Origin: an uncultured Bacteroidota bacterium
Lineage (GTDB): Bacteria > Bacteroidota > Bacteroidia > Chitinophagales > Chitinophagaceae
Direction of reading: 5' to 3'
DNA length: 64,000 bases
Assembly (NCBI GenBank): GCA_903824665.1
Contig: CAIJXT010000033.1
Coordinates: forward strand, 62,001 to 126,000
Made by a program: the position numbers and the translations under genes. The notes beneath the pieces are model-generated. The model was not told the DNA's origin. It worked only from the letters and a program-made list of their open reading frames with translations, and did no database searches. Positions 50,535-60,158 of the stretch are shown in pieces. The stretch's first letter is position 1, and each line of letters begins with the position of its first letter.

Positions 50535-50647
50535 TGTTGTTTGCTTTTTAATGAAAGTTAACGATGATTTTCAAAAATTGTCTGTTTCCAGTTTGTGAGC
50601 CATGGTACGCCTATTCTACTCCTGCAACACGATTGTGCACCGTATTG

Positions 50648-51142
50648 CTATTTGCCGGTTTGCTTTAATGATTTCACCCGTTCCTCGAATGAAGGGTCAT
50701 TGCTAAGCGGTTCGCATATTTCATCGAAAAGCGCCATCAGTGTCGATGAATGCTCCTGACTTCTTCTTGTTCGCAAATCATAGTAAGCCAGCTTAATCCA
50801 CATTACTGCCTTCAGTTGTGTTTTATTCTCGTCAAACATCAGTGCCTCTACCTGCAGGCTGCGCCCTGAGCAGGCTATCATTCTGGTCTGTATTGTCAGT
50901 ACTTCCATTAGCTCTGCCGAAGACAGATAGGCGATCTGAGTCTGCGCTACAACCCAGGTATTTCCGGTTTCCCGGGCCATCTTGTATACATCAAAGTCGT
51001 AGAATTGCATTAGCTGGTCTTCGCGAGCATTGATGATGTAGTCTATGTACTTTGAGTTGTTCAGGTGATTGAACGGATCGCAATCGGGGAAACGAACTTT
51101 TGTTTTACTCTCGACAATGCGGGGAAGTGTTTTAGTGTTCAT
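50648..51142 (-). CDS. hotdog-fold acyl-CoA thioesterase
   Basis: TKVRFPDCDPFNHLNNSKYIDYIINAREDQL. Confidence 0.85.
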   Translation of the reverse strand: MNTKTLPRIVESKTKVRFPDCDPFNHLNNSKYIDYIINAREDQLMQFYDFDVYKMARETGNTWVVAQTQIAYLSSAELMEVLTIQTRMIACSGRSLQVEALMFDENKTQLKAVMWIKLAYYDLRTRRSQEHSSTLMALFDEICEPLSNDPSFEERVKSLKQTGK

Positions 51143-51147
51143 TGTTT

Positions 51148-52320
51148 CTATTTTTTAAGGTTTTCTATTACCATTGCTGTTGCACCGCCGCCGCCATTGC
51201 ATATAGCAGCCACTCCATACCTGCCGCCTTCCTGCTGCAATACAGACAAAAGCGTGCACAGTATACGAGCACCAGAGGCTCCCAGAGGATGCCCCATAGC
51301 TACTGCGCCCCCATATACATTTGTTTTGCTGTTGGGTATGCGCAATATCAGCTGATTGGCAAGCACTACAGCCGCATATGCTTCATTGATCTCAAAGTAA
51401 TCTATATCGGTTACACGCAGGCCGGCATACTGGAGAGCTTTTGTTATTGCCATCGCGGGCGAGGTAGTAAACCACTCAGGTGCCTGCGACGCATCGGCAT
51501 AGGCCACCACGCGCGCAAGTGGCTGCAATCCATACTTTTCAACAGCCTCTGCTGATGCCAGAATTATGGCAGCAGCACCATCGCTTAGATTACTGGCATT
51601 TGCGGCTGTGATCGTCCCATCGGTTACAAAAACAGGCTTGAGTCTGGGCACTTTTTCCACTATTACTTTTGTTACATCTTCATCCTCAACAAAATTTCTC
51701 TCCCCAAGTTTGCTTATCACCGGAACAATCTCTCTATTAAAATTTCCGCTACTGAACGCTGCCGCTGCTCTGGCATAAGATTGCAGGGCAAATTCATCTT
51801 GCTGCGCCCGCGACAAACTGTATTTTTCCACACACATTTCAGCCGCCTTGCCCATGTGGTAATTGTTGTACGCATCAGTCAATCCATCTTTAAGCAGGCC
51901 ATCAGTTATATGCTCGTTGCCCAGCTTAGCAGGTTTCCGGAGGTTGATGTAGTGCGGTACATTGCTCATACTTTCCATGCCGCCGGCAACAACAAGGTTT
52001 TGCTGTCCCAGTTGTATCTGTTGTGCGCCTATCGTTGCCGCTTTCAGTCCCGACGAGCAGACTTTGTTGATCGTAGTGCAGTCTGTTTCGTCGGCAATGC
52101 CGGCGAACCGGGCTGCCTGCCGTGCCGGTGCCTGTCCCAGGCCTGCCGAGAGTACATTGCCCATGTATACGGAATCTATGGTATCAGGTTCGAGGTTGCA
52201 GGAAGAGAGGGCACTTTTGATAACGATTGCGCCGAGCTCTGTGGCCGAATGGTTGGTGAGCATACCCAGGAATCCACCTATGGGTGTCCGCCGTGCGGAT
52301 ACTATAAATACTTCTTTCAT
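51148..52320 (-). CDS. acetyl-CoA acetyltransferase (thiolase)
   Basis: NKVCSSGLKA, VVAGGMESMSNVP, GGAVAMGHPLGASGARI, CNGGGGATAMV. Confidence 0.95.
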   Translation of the reverse strand: MKEVFIVSARRTPIGGFLGMLTNHSATELGAIVIKSALSSCNLEPDTIDSVYMGNVLSAGLGQAPARQAARFAGIADETDCTTINKVCSSGLKAATIGAQQIQLGQQNLVVAGGMESMSNVPHYINLRKPAKLGNEHITDGLLKDGLTDAYNNYHMGKAAEMCVEKYSLSRAQQDEFALQSYARAAAAFSSGNFNREIVPVISKLGERNFVEDEDVTKVIVEKVPRLKPVFVTDGTITAANASNLSDGAAAIILASAEAVEKYGLQPLARVVAYADASQAPEWFTTSPAMAITKALQYAGLRVTDIDYFEINEAYAAVVLANQLILRIPNSKTNVYGGAVAMGHPLGASGARILCTLLSVLQQEGGRYGVAAICNGGGGATAMVIENLKK

Positions 52321-52332
52321 TTTTTGCTGTTT

Positions 52333-52830
52333 TTATTTGCTGAGCTGAATAACCTGTTCTTCCATAAGGCCAATAATGGGAGGCGTTGTAACGCCCAGCA
52401 GGTTGAGGTAGATGCATAGCGCCGCCCGGTGGTGGATCTCGTGCAATACCAGTGCACGAAGGAAGGAGCCCAATTCTATGTCCTTGCCATCGAGCGACTT
52501 GATTGTATTTCGTAGTGCATCGTCGCTAATTGATTGAAAAATGAGTACTGACTGCCGGTGCATTTCATTAAAATAGCTCACCACATTATCGTAGCCATCT
52601 GCCAGGTCCTTTCTGCAACCTTTATAACAAGGTCTGTTGCCCAAAGCCACCTCGGCAAACACATTTCGCTCAATGGCAGCTATATGTCGTACCTGGTCGC
52701 CGATAGAGAACTTGCCTGGCATATAAGCCCAGTCCAAATGATCAGGTGGTATCACGTTTATGACCCTGATTGTAGCCTCCCGCGTCTTTTCGTAATAAGC
52801 AAGAAAGGCATTGATACTTGATATTTCCAT
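52333..52830 (-). CDS. DinB family protein
   Basis: SIGDQVRHIAAIERNVFAEVAL...FLRALVLHEIHHRAALCIYL. Start moved to 52830. Confidence 0.8.
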   Translation of the reverse strand: MEISSINAFLAYYEKTREATIRVINVIPPDHLDWAYMPGKFSIGDQVRHIAAIERNVFAEVALGNRPCYKGCRKDLADGYDNVVSYFNEMHRQSVLIFQSISDDALRNTIKSLDGKDIELGSFLRALVLHEIHHRAALCIYLNLLGVTTPPIIGLMEEQVIQLSK

Positions 52831-52846
52831 TTTGCCGGTTTTAGAT

Positions 52847-52866
52847 AATATACCGTTCGGTATATT
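52847..52866. promoter_or_regulatory. putative TetR operator AATATACCG-TT-CGGTATATT
   Basis: Perfect 9-bp inverted repeat 17 bp upstream of the DinB start. Confidence 0.75.
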
Positions 52867-52883
52867 TATTGTCAAAAAAAAGG

Positions 52884-53474
52884 TTACGCTTTCAAGTCAG
52901 TAATATATTGTTCCAGAAAATTCATGGTCATATTGAGGTCAGCTTTTTTGCCAGTGACCTTTGCCATCATTACCGCACCTTCTATCAGCGACATCAGCAC
53001 CAGCGCTACAGTAGCAGGGTTGGTACCATTTTTTATCTCTCCTCTGTGCATACCTCTTTCTATCTGGTTTTGCAAAGAAGTCTTCCAGAAAGCGAGCGCA
53101 TTCGCTGCCCGTGCTTTCAACTCAGGGTGTGTATCATCTGCCTCAGTAGCGGTGTTCAGAATAGGGCAACCTGATTTCAGAAAAGGAATCTTCAAAATAT
53201 CGCGATACACTGCTGGGTATACCAGCAACCGGTCTATTGCATTTTCGTGTTCCAGTATTTTGCCCTTTATGAAATGTGTAACACGACCAAAATTATAGTC
53301 GAAAGCAGCAAGTGCAACTTCGTCCTTGTTGTTGAAGTTGCCATAGATACTTCCCTTAGTGAGCCGGGTAGCATTGGTAAGGTCTGTTATAGATGTACCT
53401 GCATACCCCTTTTCATTAAAAACAGGTGCCGTCTGCTCTACGATAAACTGCCTTGTACGCTCAGATTTTGACAT
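52884..53474 (-). CDS. TetR/AcrR family transcriptional regulator
   Basis: TRQFIVEQTAPVFNEKGYAGTSITDLTNATRLTKGSIYGNFNNKDEVALAAF. Start moved to 53474. Confidence 0.94.
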   Translation of the reverse strand: MSKSERTRQFIVEQTAPVFNEKGYAGTSITDLTNATRLTKGSIYGNFNNKDEVALAAFDYNFGRVTHFIKGKILEHENAIDRLLVYPAVYRDILKIPFLKSGCPILNTATEADDTHPELKARAANALAFWKTSLQNQIERGMHRGEIKNGTNPATVALVLMSLIEGAVMMAKVTGKKADLNMTMNFLEQYITDLKA

Positions 53475-53506
53475 TGCTTCGCCCATACGCGATACAAAAA
53501 TACACA

Positions 53507-53526
53507 AATATACCGAACGGTATAAT
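53507..53526. promoter_or_regulatory. putative TetR operator AATATACCG-AA-CGGTATAAT
   Basis: Near-perfect inverted repeat 32 bp upstream of the tetR start; same sequence as the 52847 operator. Confidence 0.75.
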
Positions 53527-53579
53527 TATTTCGTAGAATTTTTTCAGATCATGCACTGGCGGCTTCATGCATTTTGGAA

Positions 53580-54191
53580 TTATACTTCCGGTTCACCAAT
53601 CTTCAACAGCCTGAAAAACTGTGCCTCTTCAATTTCCCTCACACCGCCCGGGGTAAGATCTTCGAGTGTGATATCTTCGATGGCTATGCGTATGAGCCGC
53701 CGGCACTGATGACCAACCGCGGCAACCATATTGCGGATCTGGTGAAACTTGCCCTCGTAAAGCGTTATGTGCAACCATGAATGAGCAATATAGGGATTGA
53801 GTTCCAACTGATAGTCTGGTAGGTCTGGTGGCGCATCCAGTAGCCTTACTTCGCAGGGCTGGGTTGTGTAGTCGCCCTTTCCCCTAACACGTATGGTCAC
53901 TCCTTCGCTCAATTGCTGCACTGTTTGAGGGGATACCAGTTTGTTGACCCGCACCAGGTAGGTGCGTTTGTGCGGTATGGCCGACTGAAAAAGCAGGTGC
54001 ACAACCTTAGTATTGGTTGTGAGTAACAGCAGCCCTTCAGACAAACTGTCGAGCCTGCCTACAGTAATGGTGCCATCGGGAAATTTATAATCGAGATGGC
54101 TGAGTAGCCGCACATCTTCTACACTCACAAACTGTGAGACCATACTGAACGGCTTGTAGAGTACAAAATAACGATGGGGAGTGGCGGCCAT
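53580..54191 (-). CDS. pseudouridine synthase (RsuA/RluE type)
   Basis: YFVLYKPFSMVSQF, GRLDSLSEGLLLLTTN, EGKFHQIRNMVAAVGH. Confidence 0.92.
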   Translation of the reverse strand: MAATPHRYFVLYKPFSMVSQFVSVEDVRLLSHLDYKFPDGTITVGRLDSLSEGLLLLTTNTKVVHLLFQSAIPHKRTYLVRVNKLVSPQTVQQLSEGVTIRVRGKGDYTTQPCEVRLLDAPPDLPDYQLELNPYIAHSWLHITLYEGKFHQIRNMVAAVGHQCRRLIRIAIEDITLEDLTPGGVREIEEAQFFRLLKIGEPEV

Positions 54192-54272
54192 GATACTGTG
54201 CAAAGGTACCTAACCGACACCTACCTGAGCCACCCCCCGAAAATGAGCAAAACAACAAAAACGCAGAATGGT

Positions 54273-55256
54273 TTAGAATAATGTCAAGGCAGCATCCATT
54301 TCGTCTTTTGATGCCTTGATAAGCGTGGCGTTGACGGTCATGCCATCTGTGAGCAATTGTTCTGTTTTGTAGTAGTACCAGGTGCTTTTGTCGCGGGGAA
54401 TAAGGAACATCAATCGCTGAACAGTACCTGTAGGGGCCCATCCTTTGTATACACCGGTTTGCGTGCTGCGGTCGAAAGATTCCTGATACAGCACAGTGGC
54501 TACCCTTTCGGAAGGAAGTGTAATACCCACTACGCTCCACACATTTCCGGCAAACATTTCATTGGCCAGCTTCACTTTGATTGTTATGTTCTGGAACGTG
54601 CCACTATAAAGGTCGTAACAGCCAACCCAATTGAAGGATGTGCAGGAATCGAACATAAAATAGCTGCCGGATACGGAAGATGTGGTGGCTGCAGATACCG
54701 GACCAGCACCGGTGGTGGTGGTGCCGGTGGCTCCACTACCAGGTGCCCATGTTACAATGTTGCCGGCAGCATAGGTATTGCCGGTGTACAATGCTCTGGG
54801 GCCGCTTGCCGGAGTTCTCAGAGCATTGAAACCTATGCCGTATTTGTTAGCGTAAACCTCTTCTCCGCCCACTGTTGCTTTAATAAAGACCTGGCCACCA
54901 CTGGTGAGCACACCGGTGCCGGTATTGGTTGATGAATAGTTTTTCAGCATATCACCGGCCGAATACATCTCGCTGAGTTGTACGTTAACGGTTTCGCCAT
55001 TGATGGTAGAGCCATCGCTGCGTCGGAAAGAGTTGGGATAAAAGCGCAGAAATGTGCCATCAGGACCTACCAACTCTTTTGTGGTGCCTGCTACCAGCGA
55101 AAAAGAAGCCGGCGTAGTGTGGAACTCTTTGAGTAGTGTGGCTGTATTGTTGGCAAGGATGGTATTGTTGTTGCCGTCGTAATCGCTTTTATTGCAAGAG
55201 GTGGACAACAAAAGAACAGATGATATTGCAAAAATGCTTTTAGTTATATAGTTCAT
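54273..55256 (-). CDS. hypothetical lipoprotein
   Basis: Lipobox SSVLLLSTSCNKSD. Start moved to 55256. Confidence 0.7.
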   Translation of the reverse strand: MNYITKSIFAISSVLLLSTSCNKSDYDGNNNTILANNTATLLKEFHTTPASFSLVAGTTKELVGPDGTFLRFYPNSFRRSDGSTINGETVNVQLSEMYSAGDMLKNYSSTNTGTGVLTSGGQVFIKATVGGEEVYANKYGIGFNALRTPASGPRALYTGNTYAAGNIVTWAPGSGATGTTTTGAGPVSAATTSSVSGSYFMFDSCTSFNWVGCYDLYSGTFQNITIKVKLANEMFAGNVWSVVGITLPSERVATVLYQESFDRSTQTGVYKGWAPTGTVQRLMFLIPRDKSTWYYYKTEQLLTDGMTVNATLIKASKDEMDAALTLF

Positions 55257-55486
55257 AAAGTGGGTATTTGTGTAGTAACCAAGACATCGGTTCTGTGATT
55301 GATGGTTGGGCAACTTCGTGAAATAAGCAACAAAAAGGCAAAATAATCGCGCAAGATATTACGCTGAAAATACAGCCGAAAAAAAGAATGGGTGGCATCG
55401 CTCTCGCGCTGCACACCCTATTTCGTAGTTGTGGCCGGTCCAAAGGAATTGCCGAACCGGCTAGTAGAGTTCTCAGACAGAATAAT

Positions 55487-55502
55487 GTATTGAATTCAAT
55501 AC
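55487..55502. promoter_or_regulatory. 16-bp perfect palindrome GTATTGAATTCAATAC
   Basis: Direct sequence reading; intergenic. Confidence 0.45.
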
Positions 55503-55627
55503 CTGTTGCACAAAGCGTTTAACAGAAAACTGATTGCCACAGAACACATGCAAGAGTTTCTACTACCTCATGTTCGGGCGTTGATATTCCACGCTTGAGC
55601 AAATGCCGTTTTCCGGATATGCATTAT

Positions 55628-57076
55628 TTAAAGTGAATGTTTTGCAAGGTAAACATCCAGAATTTTCTTTCTGAGCACAAGGTCATAGCGAGCAGTTATG
55701 AGCTGGCTCATGGCCCTGTCAGCATTATTCTTTGCTGTGGTATAGTCAACTGTTGTGCCGGAACCATTTTTGAATCTTGTTTCCGCTGCCTGAAATGACG
55801 CGCTGAAGTCAGTTACCTGGGAAGACAATAAAAGGTACCTTTCGCGGGCAGATTGCAGGTTAATATACGCGAGGTCTATTGCCTGCCTGTATTGAATGCG
55901 GGAAACATTTGCCTGGAATATTTCCTGCCGCTCGCTTATCTGTGCCAATTCAACTTTTCTTTTTGCCTGCAGGCTATTCATTATCGGTATTTGCAACCCT
56001 ATCCCCACCAGCGAATTGAAGTTGTTTTGCCATTGATCCCTGTAGGATATTTTTGAAAAAAAGTACTCTGTTTGCGGCGCATATACTGTCGACTTGTCTG
56101 ATCCTGTCAGGATGTAGCTTTTCGTAGCGGCGTCGACCGTATTCCCTGCTTTTGCAAAACTAGCGGCGCTTGAATAGTTGGTGCCCAGTGAGCCCGAGAA
56201 ATACAGCGAAGGCATGCGGCTGCCTATAGCAGACCTAAGTCGCTTCTTTGAACTTTGCAGCCTTAGGTCAGTTGCTTTCACCATCGGTGAATTTGCTACG
56301 GCATCCTCGATGTAGTCTCCCGGCATCCCGTCGGTGTTTTCAGGTATTGGAAGGTCACTGAGTTTCTTCACCCTGATATTAGGGCTGTAGTTGGTGTTGA
56401 TCAACTGGCACAAATTTACCCGGGCCGTTTCCAGGCTGTTCTTTATATTTACCTCATTCAATTTGTCGTTAGCCAACTGGCCTTTTAGGTCATGTAGTAC
56501 CGCCGGTGCAACTGCGCCATTGTTGAGCATTAGTTGCAGTCTTTCTACTTCTTTTTCTGTTACTTCAGTTTGGTGTCGCGCCTGGCTTAGCAGCTCTTCA
56601 ATATTCAGTATCTGGTAGTATGCTATTATCGCATTGATGGTGACGTTATCTATCATCTGTGCAATATCCATTTGGCTGGCCTCGTAAGTGAGCTTGTTTT
56701 GACTTGCCGCATTACTCATGCTCCCGCCATTCCAAAGTGTTGCATTTGTCCCAAGGCTGTAGTATGCCGATGTGAGCTCCTTATTTACATAGCTATTTGT
56801 ATAAGGGTCAATGCTGCGGCCCTGTTTCAATCCATGAAAAATGTCGCCACTAAGTGCCGGGAGCATACTGCCTTTCGACTGACTCCAGTTTGCTTTCTCA
56901 ATCTCAGCTTGCCATTGCTTTTGCTTTATCAGTACACTATTGCTTAGCGCCATTTCTATACATTGAGGCAATGTATATTCTGAAATGTCCTGTTGTCCCC
57001 GGGCTGATTTATTCAGGATGAGGTATGGCAGGAGAATGACAATAAGATACTTTAAGGATTTTTTCGGGCTGTTCAC
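55628..57076 (-). CDS. TolC family outer membrane efflux protein
   Basis: YTLPQCIEMALSNSVLIKQKQWQAEIEKANWSQSKGSMLPALSG. Confidence 0.92.
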   Translation of the reverse strand: MNSPKKSLKYLIVILLPYLILNKSARGQQDISEYTLPQCIEMALSNSVLIKQKQWQAEIEKANWSQSKGSMLPALSGDIFHGLKQGRSIDPYTNSYVNKELTSAYYSLGTNATLWNGGSMSNAASQNKLTYEASQMDIAQMIDNVTINAIIAYYQILNIEELLSQARHQTEVTEKEVERLQLMLNNGAVAPAVLHDLKGQLANDKLNEVNIKNSLETARVNLCQLINTNYSPNIRVKKLSDLPIPENTDGMPGDYIEDAVANSPMVKATDLRLQSSKKRLRSAIGSRMPSLYFSGSLGTNYSSAASFAKAGNTVDAATKSYILTGSDKSTVYAPQTEYFFSKISYRDQWQNNFNSLVGIGLQIPIMNSLQAKRKVELAQISERQEIFQANVSRIQYRQAIDLAYINLQSARERYLLLSSQVTDFSASFQAAETRFKNGSGTTVDYTTAKNNADRAMSQLITARYDLVLRKKILDVYLAKHSL

Positions 57077-57087
57077 GGCAGATCGTT

Positions 57088-59472
57088 TTATTCGTATTTA
57101 AGGATTCCTGCGGGGTTTTTGTTCGCGGCCCTGATCGTGTGCAGGCTGATTGTAGCCAGCGCAATCAGCAACGCAATGACACCCGCCACAAGGAAAATTG
57201 CCCAGCCAATTTCAATATGATAGGCAAAATTCTGTAGCCACTTATTCATGGCGTAATACGCGATAGGAATGGCAATGATGATGGCTATAAGTACCAGCTT
57301 GACAAAGTCTTTGGAAATGAGAATAACAATGTCTGAAACAGAGGCTCCAGATATTTTCCGGATGCCAATCTCCTTTGTCCGTTGTTTGGTAGAAAAGGAT
57401 GCCAGCCCCATTAGCCCCAGGCACGAAATGAAGATGCATAGGCCTGCAAACCACTTGAATATTGTATGCTGGCGCTCATCCTTCGCGTATTGTTTATTGA
57501 AAGACTCATCGAGAAACGAGTATTCAAATGGATATCCCCGGGTAAAAGATTTCATTGTTTGCTCTACATAATTTATTGTGCCGGGAATATTGCCAGTGCT
57601 TATTTTGATAGAGAGGAAGTAAAAACCTTTTCTTGCCAATCGGAAAACCATGGGTGGTATCTCCTCGTGTAATGATGCAGTATGGAAATCCTTTATTACA
57701 CCAATACACTTGCCCTTGCGCAAGCCGCCTGAATTTCCGGTGCTCACGTTTTTGCCTATCGGGTCTTTCCAGCCAAGCATCTTAACTGCCGATTCGTTAA
57801 CTATGATAAACAAAGATGAGTCCAATTGAGGCATCATACTTTTTTCATAGGGTGTGCCTGCCACAAATTGAAACCCCATCAATCCATGATAGTCATAGTC
57901 TGTAAGCATGGTGGTTACCAGCCTGGCTTCCATATTGCCTTCCGGCGTTTCAAATTTGTGATAGAATTTATACATCTCGCTACCGGGAACATTGTGCGAC
58001 GCCGAAACCATGCGGATGCTGGGGTTCTTTAAAAGCTCTGTTTTGATCAGCTCTGTTTTGCTTCTTATTGCCGGATCATTGAGGCTTATCAGCAACACCT
58101 GCTCTCTGCTAAATCCAAGATCCTTATTTTTCACAAAAGATAGTTGCCTTGTTACCACTATTGTTGCTATAAGCATGACAATGGAAACGGAAAACTGAAC
58201 TACTACCAGTGCTTTCCTCAATGTGGGTTTGTTTTTTGTGGTATCCATTGTGCCTTTCAGCGCCTTTATGGGCGCAAAAGATGACACAAAGAATGCTGGG
58301 TATGCTCCCGACAGTAATCCCAGCAAAATTGTAAGGCCGAGCACTGATATAGCGGTCAAAGGTTGAAGTAGATTCAGCGACATATTTTTTTCAGACAGCT
58401 TATTAAAAAAGGGTAGTGTCAGCTCCACAAAGGCCAGTGCCAGTACCAATGCCAACAGCGCCAGAGCGGTTGACTCCGTCAGGAACTGGATGACAATTTG
58501 CTTCCTTGTAGCGCCAAGTACTTTTCTTACACCCACTTCTCTTGATCTGTCGTATGACTTTGCCGTAGCAAGGTTCATGTAGTTTATAGCCGCGATCAAT
58601 AGTATGAGGAAAGCAATGATTGAAAACGTATACACTGTATAGATGTTTCCGTTGGGTTCCAGTTCATACAGCAGGTCAGATTGCAGGTGTATTTTCGTAA
58701 GTGGTTGCAAAGTCAGTGTTAGTCCCTGCGCATCTTCTGCATACTCCTTCTTGAAATGTTTGCCATATAATTCGGGCCATACATGGTTTACAAATCGCTG
58801 TGGGTCATAGTCCTTTTTAAACAAAGCATAAGTATGCTCGAACATGTCCATGTAGCGGAATTTTGACATTATGACCAGTGGGATAAAGTGGGCTTTATCT
58901 TTATTGTCTTTAATGACCCCCGTTACCAGGCGTGGTAGTTTCTCATTTTTTGTTTTTTCGTTCTTTACATAAATGGTTTTACCCATCGGGCTTTCTTTGC
59001 CAAATAGTTTGCGGGCTATGCTTTCGGTCAGCACTATTGCCTCCCTGGAGCGCAGTGCTGTCTGCGGGTTCCCCTCCACAAAATCGTAAGAGAAAATGTC
59101 GAAGAAGGTAGAATCAGCGTAAAAGGTCTTGGTCTCGAATAGCTCCTTCTCGTTTGCGGTGAGCATTGTGGGCACATTCAGCATACGCGCTACATTTTCC
59201 ACTTCCGGGTATTCTGCACGTATATGTTCGGTAATTCTCGGGTCTGCGGCTGCCATGGGGCTTGGTATGCCGTTTGTAAGCAGGTCATTGGCTATGCGGT
59301 AAATCCGATCCGATTTTGTAAAGTGTTTATCATAGCTAAGCTCATCCTGCACCCACATGCCTATCATGATAAAGCATGCAATGCCAATTGCCAGGCCAAC
59401 TATATTGATTATAGAATAAAACCGATGGCGCAGTATATTCCTGATGGCAATTTTCAGATAGTTTTTAAACAT
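57088..59472 (-). CDS. ABC transporter permease, MacB/FtsX type
   Basis: MFKNYLKIAIRNILRHRFYSIINIVGLAIGIACFIMI; RSREVGVRKVLGATRKQIVIQFLTES; RTKEIGIRKISGAS. Confidence 0.94.
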   Translation of the reverse strand: MFKNYLKIAIRNILRHRFYSIINIVGLAIGIACFIMIGMWVQDELSYDKHFTKSDRIYRIANDLLTNGIPSPMAAADPRITEHIRAEYPEVENVARMLNVPTMLTANEKELFETKTFYADSTFFDIFSYDFVEGNPQTALRSREAIVLTESIARKLFGKESPMGKTIYVKNEKTKNEKLPRLVTGVIKDNKDKAHFIPLVIMSKFRYMDMFEHTYALFKKDYDPQRFVNHVWPELYGKHFKKEYAEDAQGLTLTLQPLTKIHLQSDLLYELEPNGNIYTVYTFSIIAFLILLIAAINYMNLATAKSYDRSREVGVRKVLGATRKQIVIQFLTESTALALLALVLALAFVELTLPFFNKLSEKNMSLNLLQPLTAISVLGLTILLGLLSGAYPAFFVSSFAPIKALKGTMDTTKNKPTLRKALVVVQFSVSIVMLIATIVVTRQLSFVKNKDLGFSREQVLLISLNDPAIRSKTELIKTELLKNPSIRMVSASHNVPGSEMYKFYHKFETPEGNMEARLVTTMLTDYDYHGLMGFQFVAGTPYEKSMMPQLDSSLFIIVNESAVKMLGWKDPIGKNVSTGNSGGLRKGKCIGVIKDFHTASLHEEIPPMVFRLARKGFYFLSIKISTGNIPGTINYVEQTMKSFTRGYPFEYSFLDESFNKQYAKDERQHTIFKWFAGLCIFISCLGLMGLASFSTKQRTKEIGIRKISGASVSDIVILISKDFVKLVLIAIIIAIPIAYYAMNKWLQNFAYHIEIGWAIFLVAGVIALLIALATISLHTIRAANKNPAGILKYE

Positions 59473-60154
59473 AGAATTCGTTTTTTAGGTTTTCGGTTAC
59501 GATTTTACCGTCAAACAGGCGGATCATTCTCCTACAGAATTGTGAGTAGTGCGGCGAATGTGTTACCATAATCACTGTTGTACCTGCTTCATTCAGTTCC
59601 ATCAGCAATCTCATTACCTCATCGCCGTGTTTGGTATCCAGGTTGCCGGTGGGCTCATCGGCCAGTATTACTTTAGGACTATTGCAGATCGCCCTGGCCA
59701 CAGCCACCCTTTGTTGTTGCCCACCTGAAAGCTGCTGTGGGTAATGGTCTCTGCGATGGGCCATTTTCATTTGTTCCAGCAATGTTTCCACTTTTTGTTT
59801 CCTTTCCGCGGCACCTGTGCCGGTATATAATAGGGGAAGCTCTACGTTTTCAAATACGGTGAGCTCGTTGACCAGGTTGAAACTCTGGAAAATGAAACCG
59901 ATGTTGTTTTTACGAAGGTTGGCGCGTTGCTTTTCTGAATAACCGGCGATCTGGGTACCGTTAAACCAGTATTCGCCTCCGTCCGGTTTGTCTATCATGC
60001 CTATTATATTCAGCAAAGTCGATTTGCCGCAGCCCGATGGACCGGTAATAGCTACCAGCTCGCCCTGGCTGATCTCCAGGTCTACTTCCGACAACGCAGT
60101 AGTTTCAATTTCATCGGTTTTGTAGATTTTTTTAAGGCCTGTTATTTTTATCAT
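59465..60154 (-). CDS. ABC transporter ATP-binding protein (MacB/LolD-like)
   Basis: GPSGCGKSTLLNIIGMI, LSGGQQQRVAVARAI, LADEPTGNLDT. Confidence 0.95.
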   Translation of the reverse strand: MIKITGLKKIYKTDEIETTALSEVDLEISQGELVAITGPSGCGKSTLLNIIGMIDKPDGGEYWFNGTQIAGYSEKQRANLRKNNIGFIFQSFNLVNELTVFENVELPLLYTGTGAAERKQKVETLLEQMKMAHRRDHYPQQLSGGQQQRVAVARAICNSPKVILADEPTGNLDTKHGDEVMRLLMELNEAGTTVIMVTHSPHYSQFCRRMIRLFDGKIVTENLKNEFYV

Positions 60155-60158
60155 TGGT

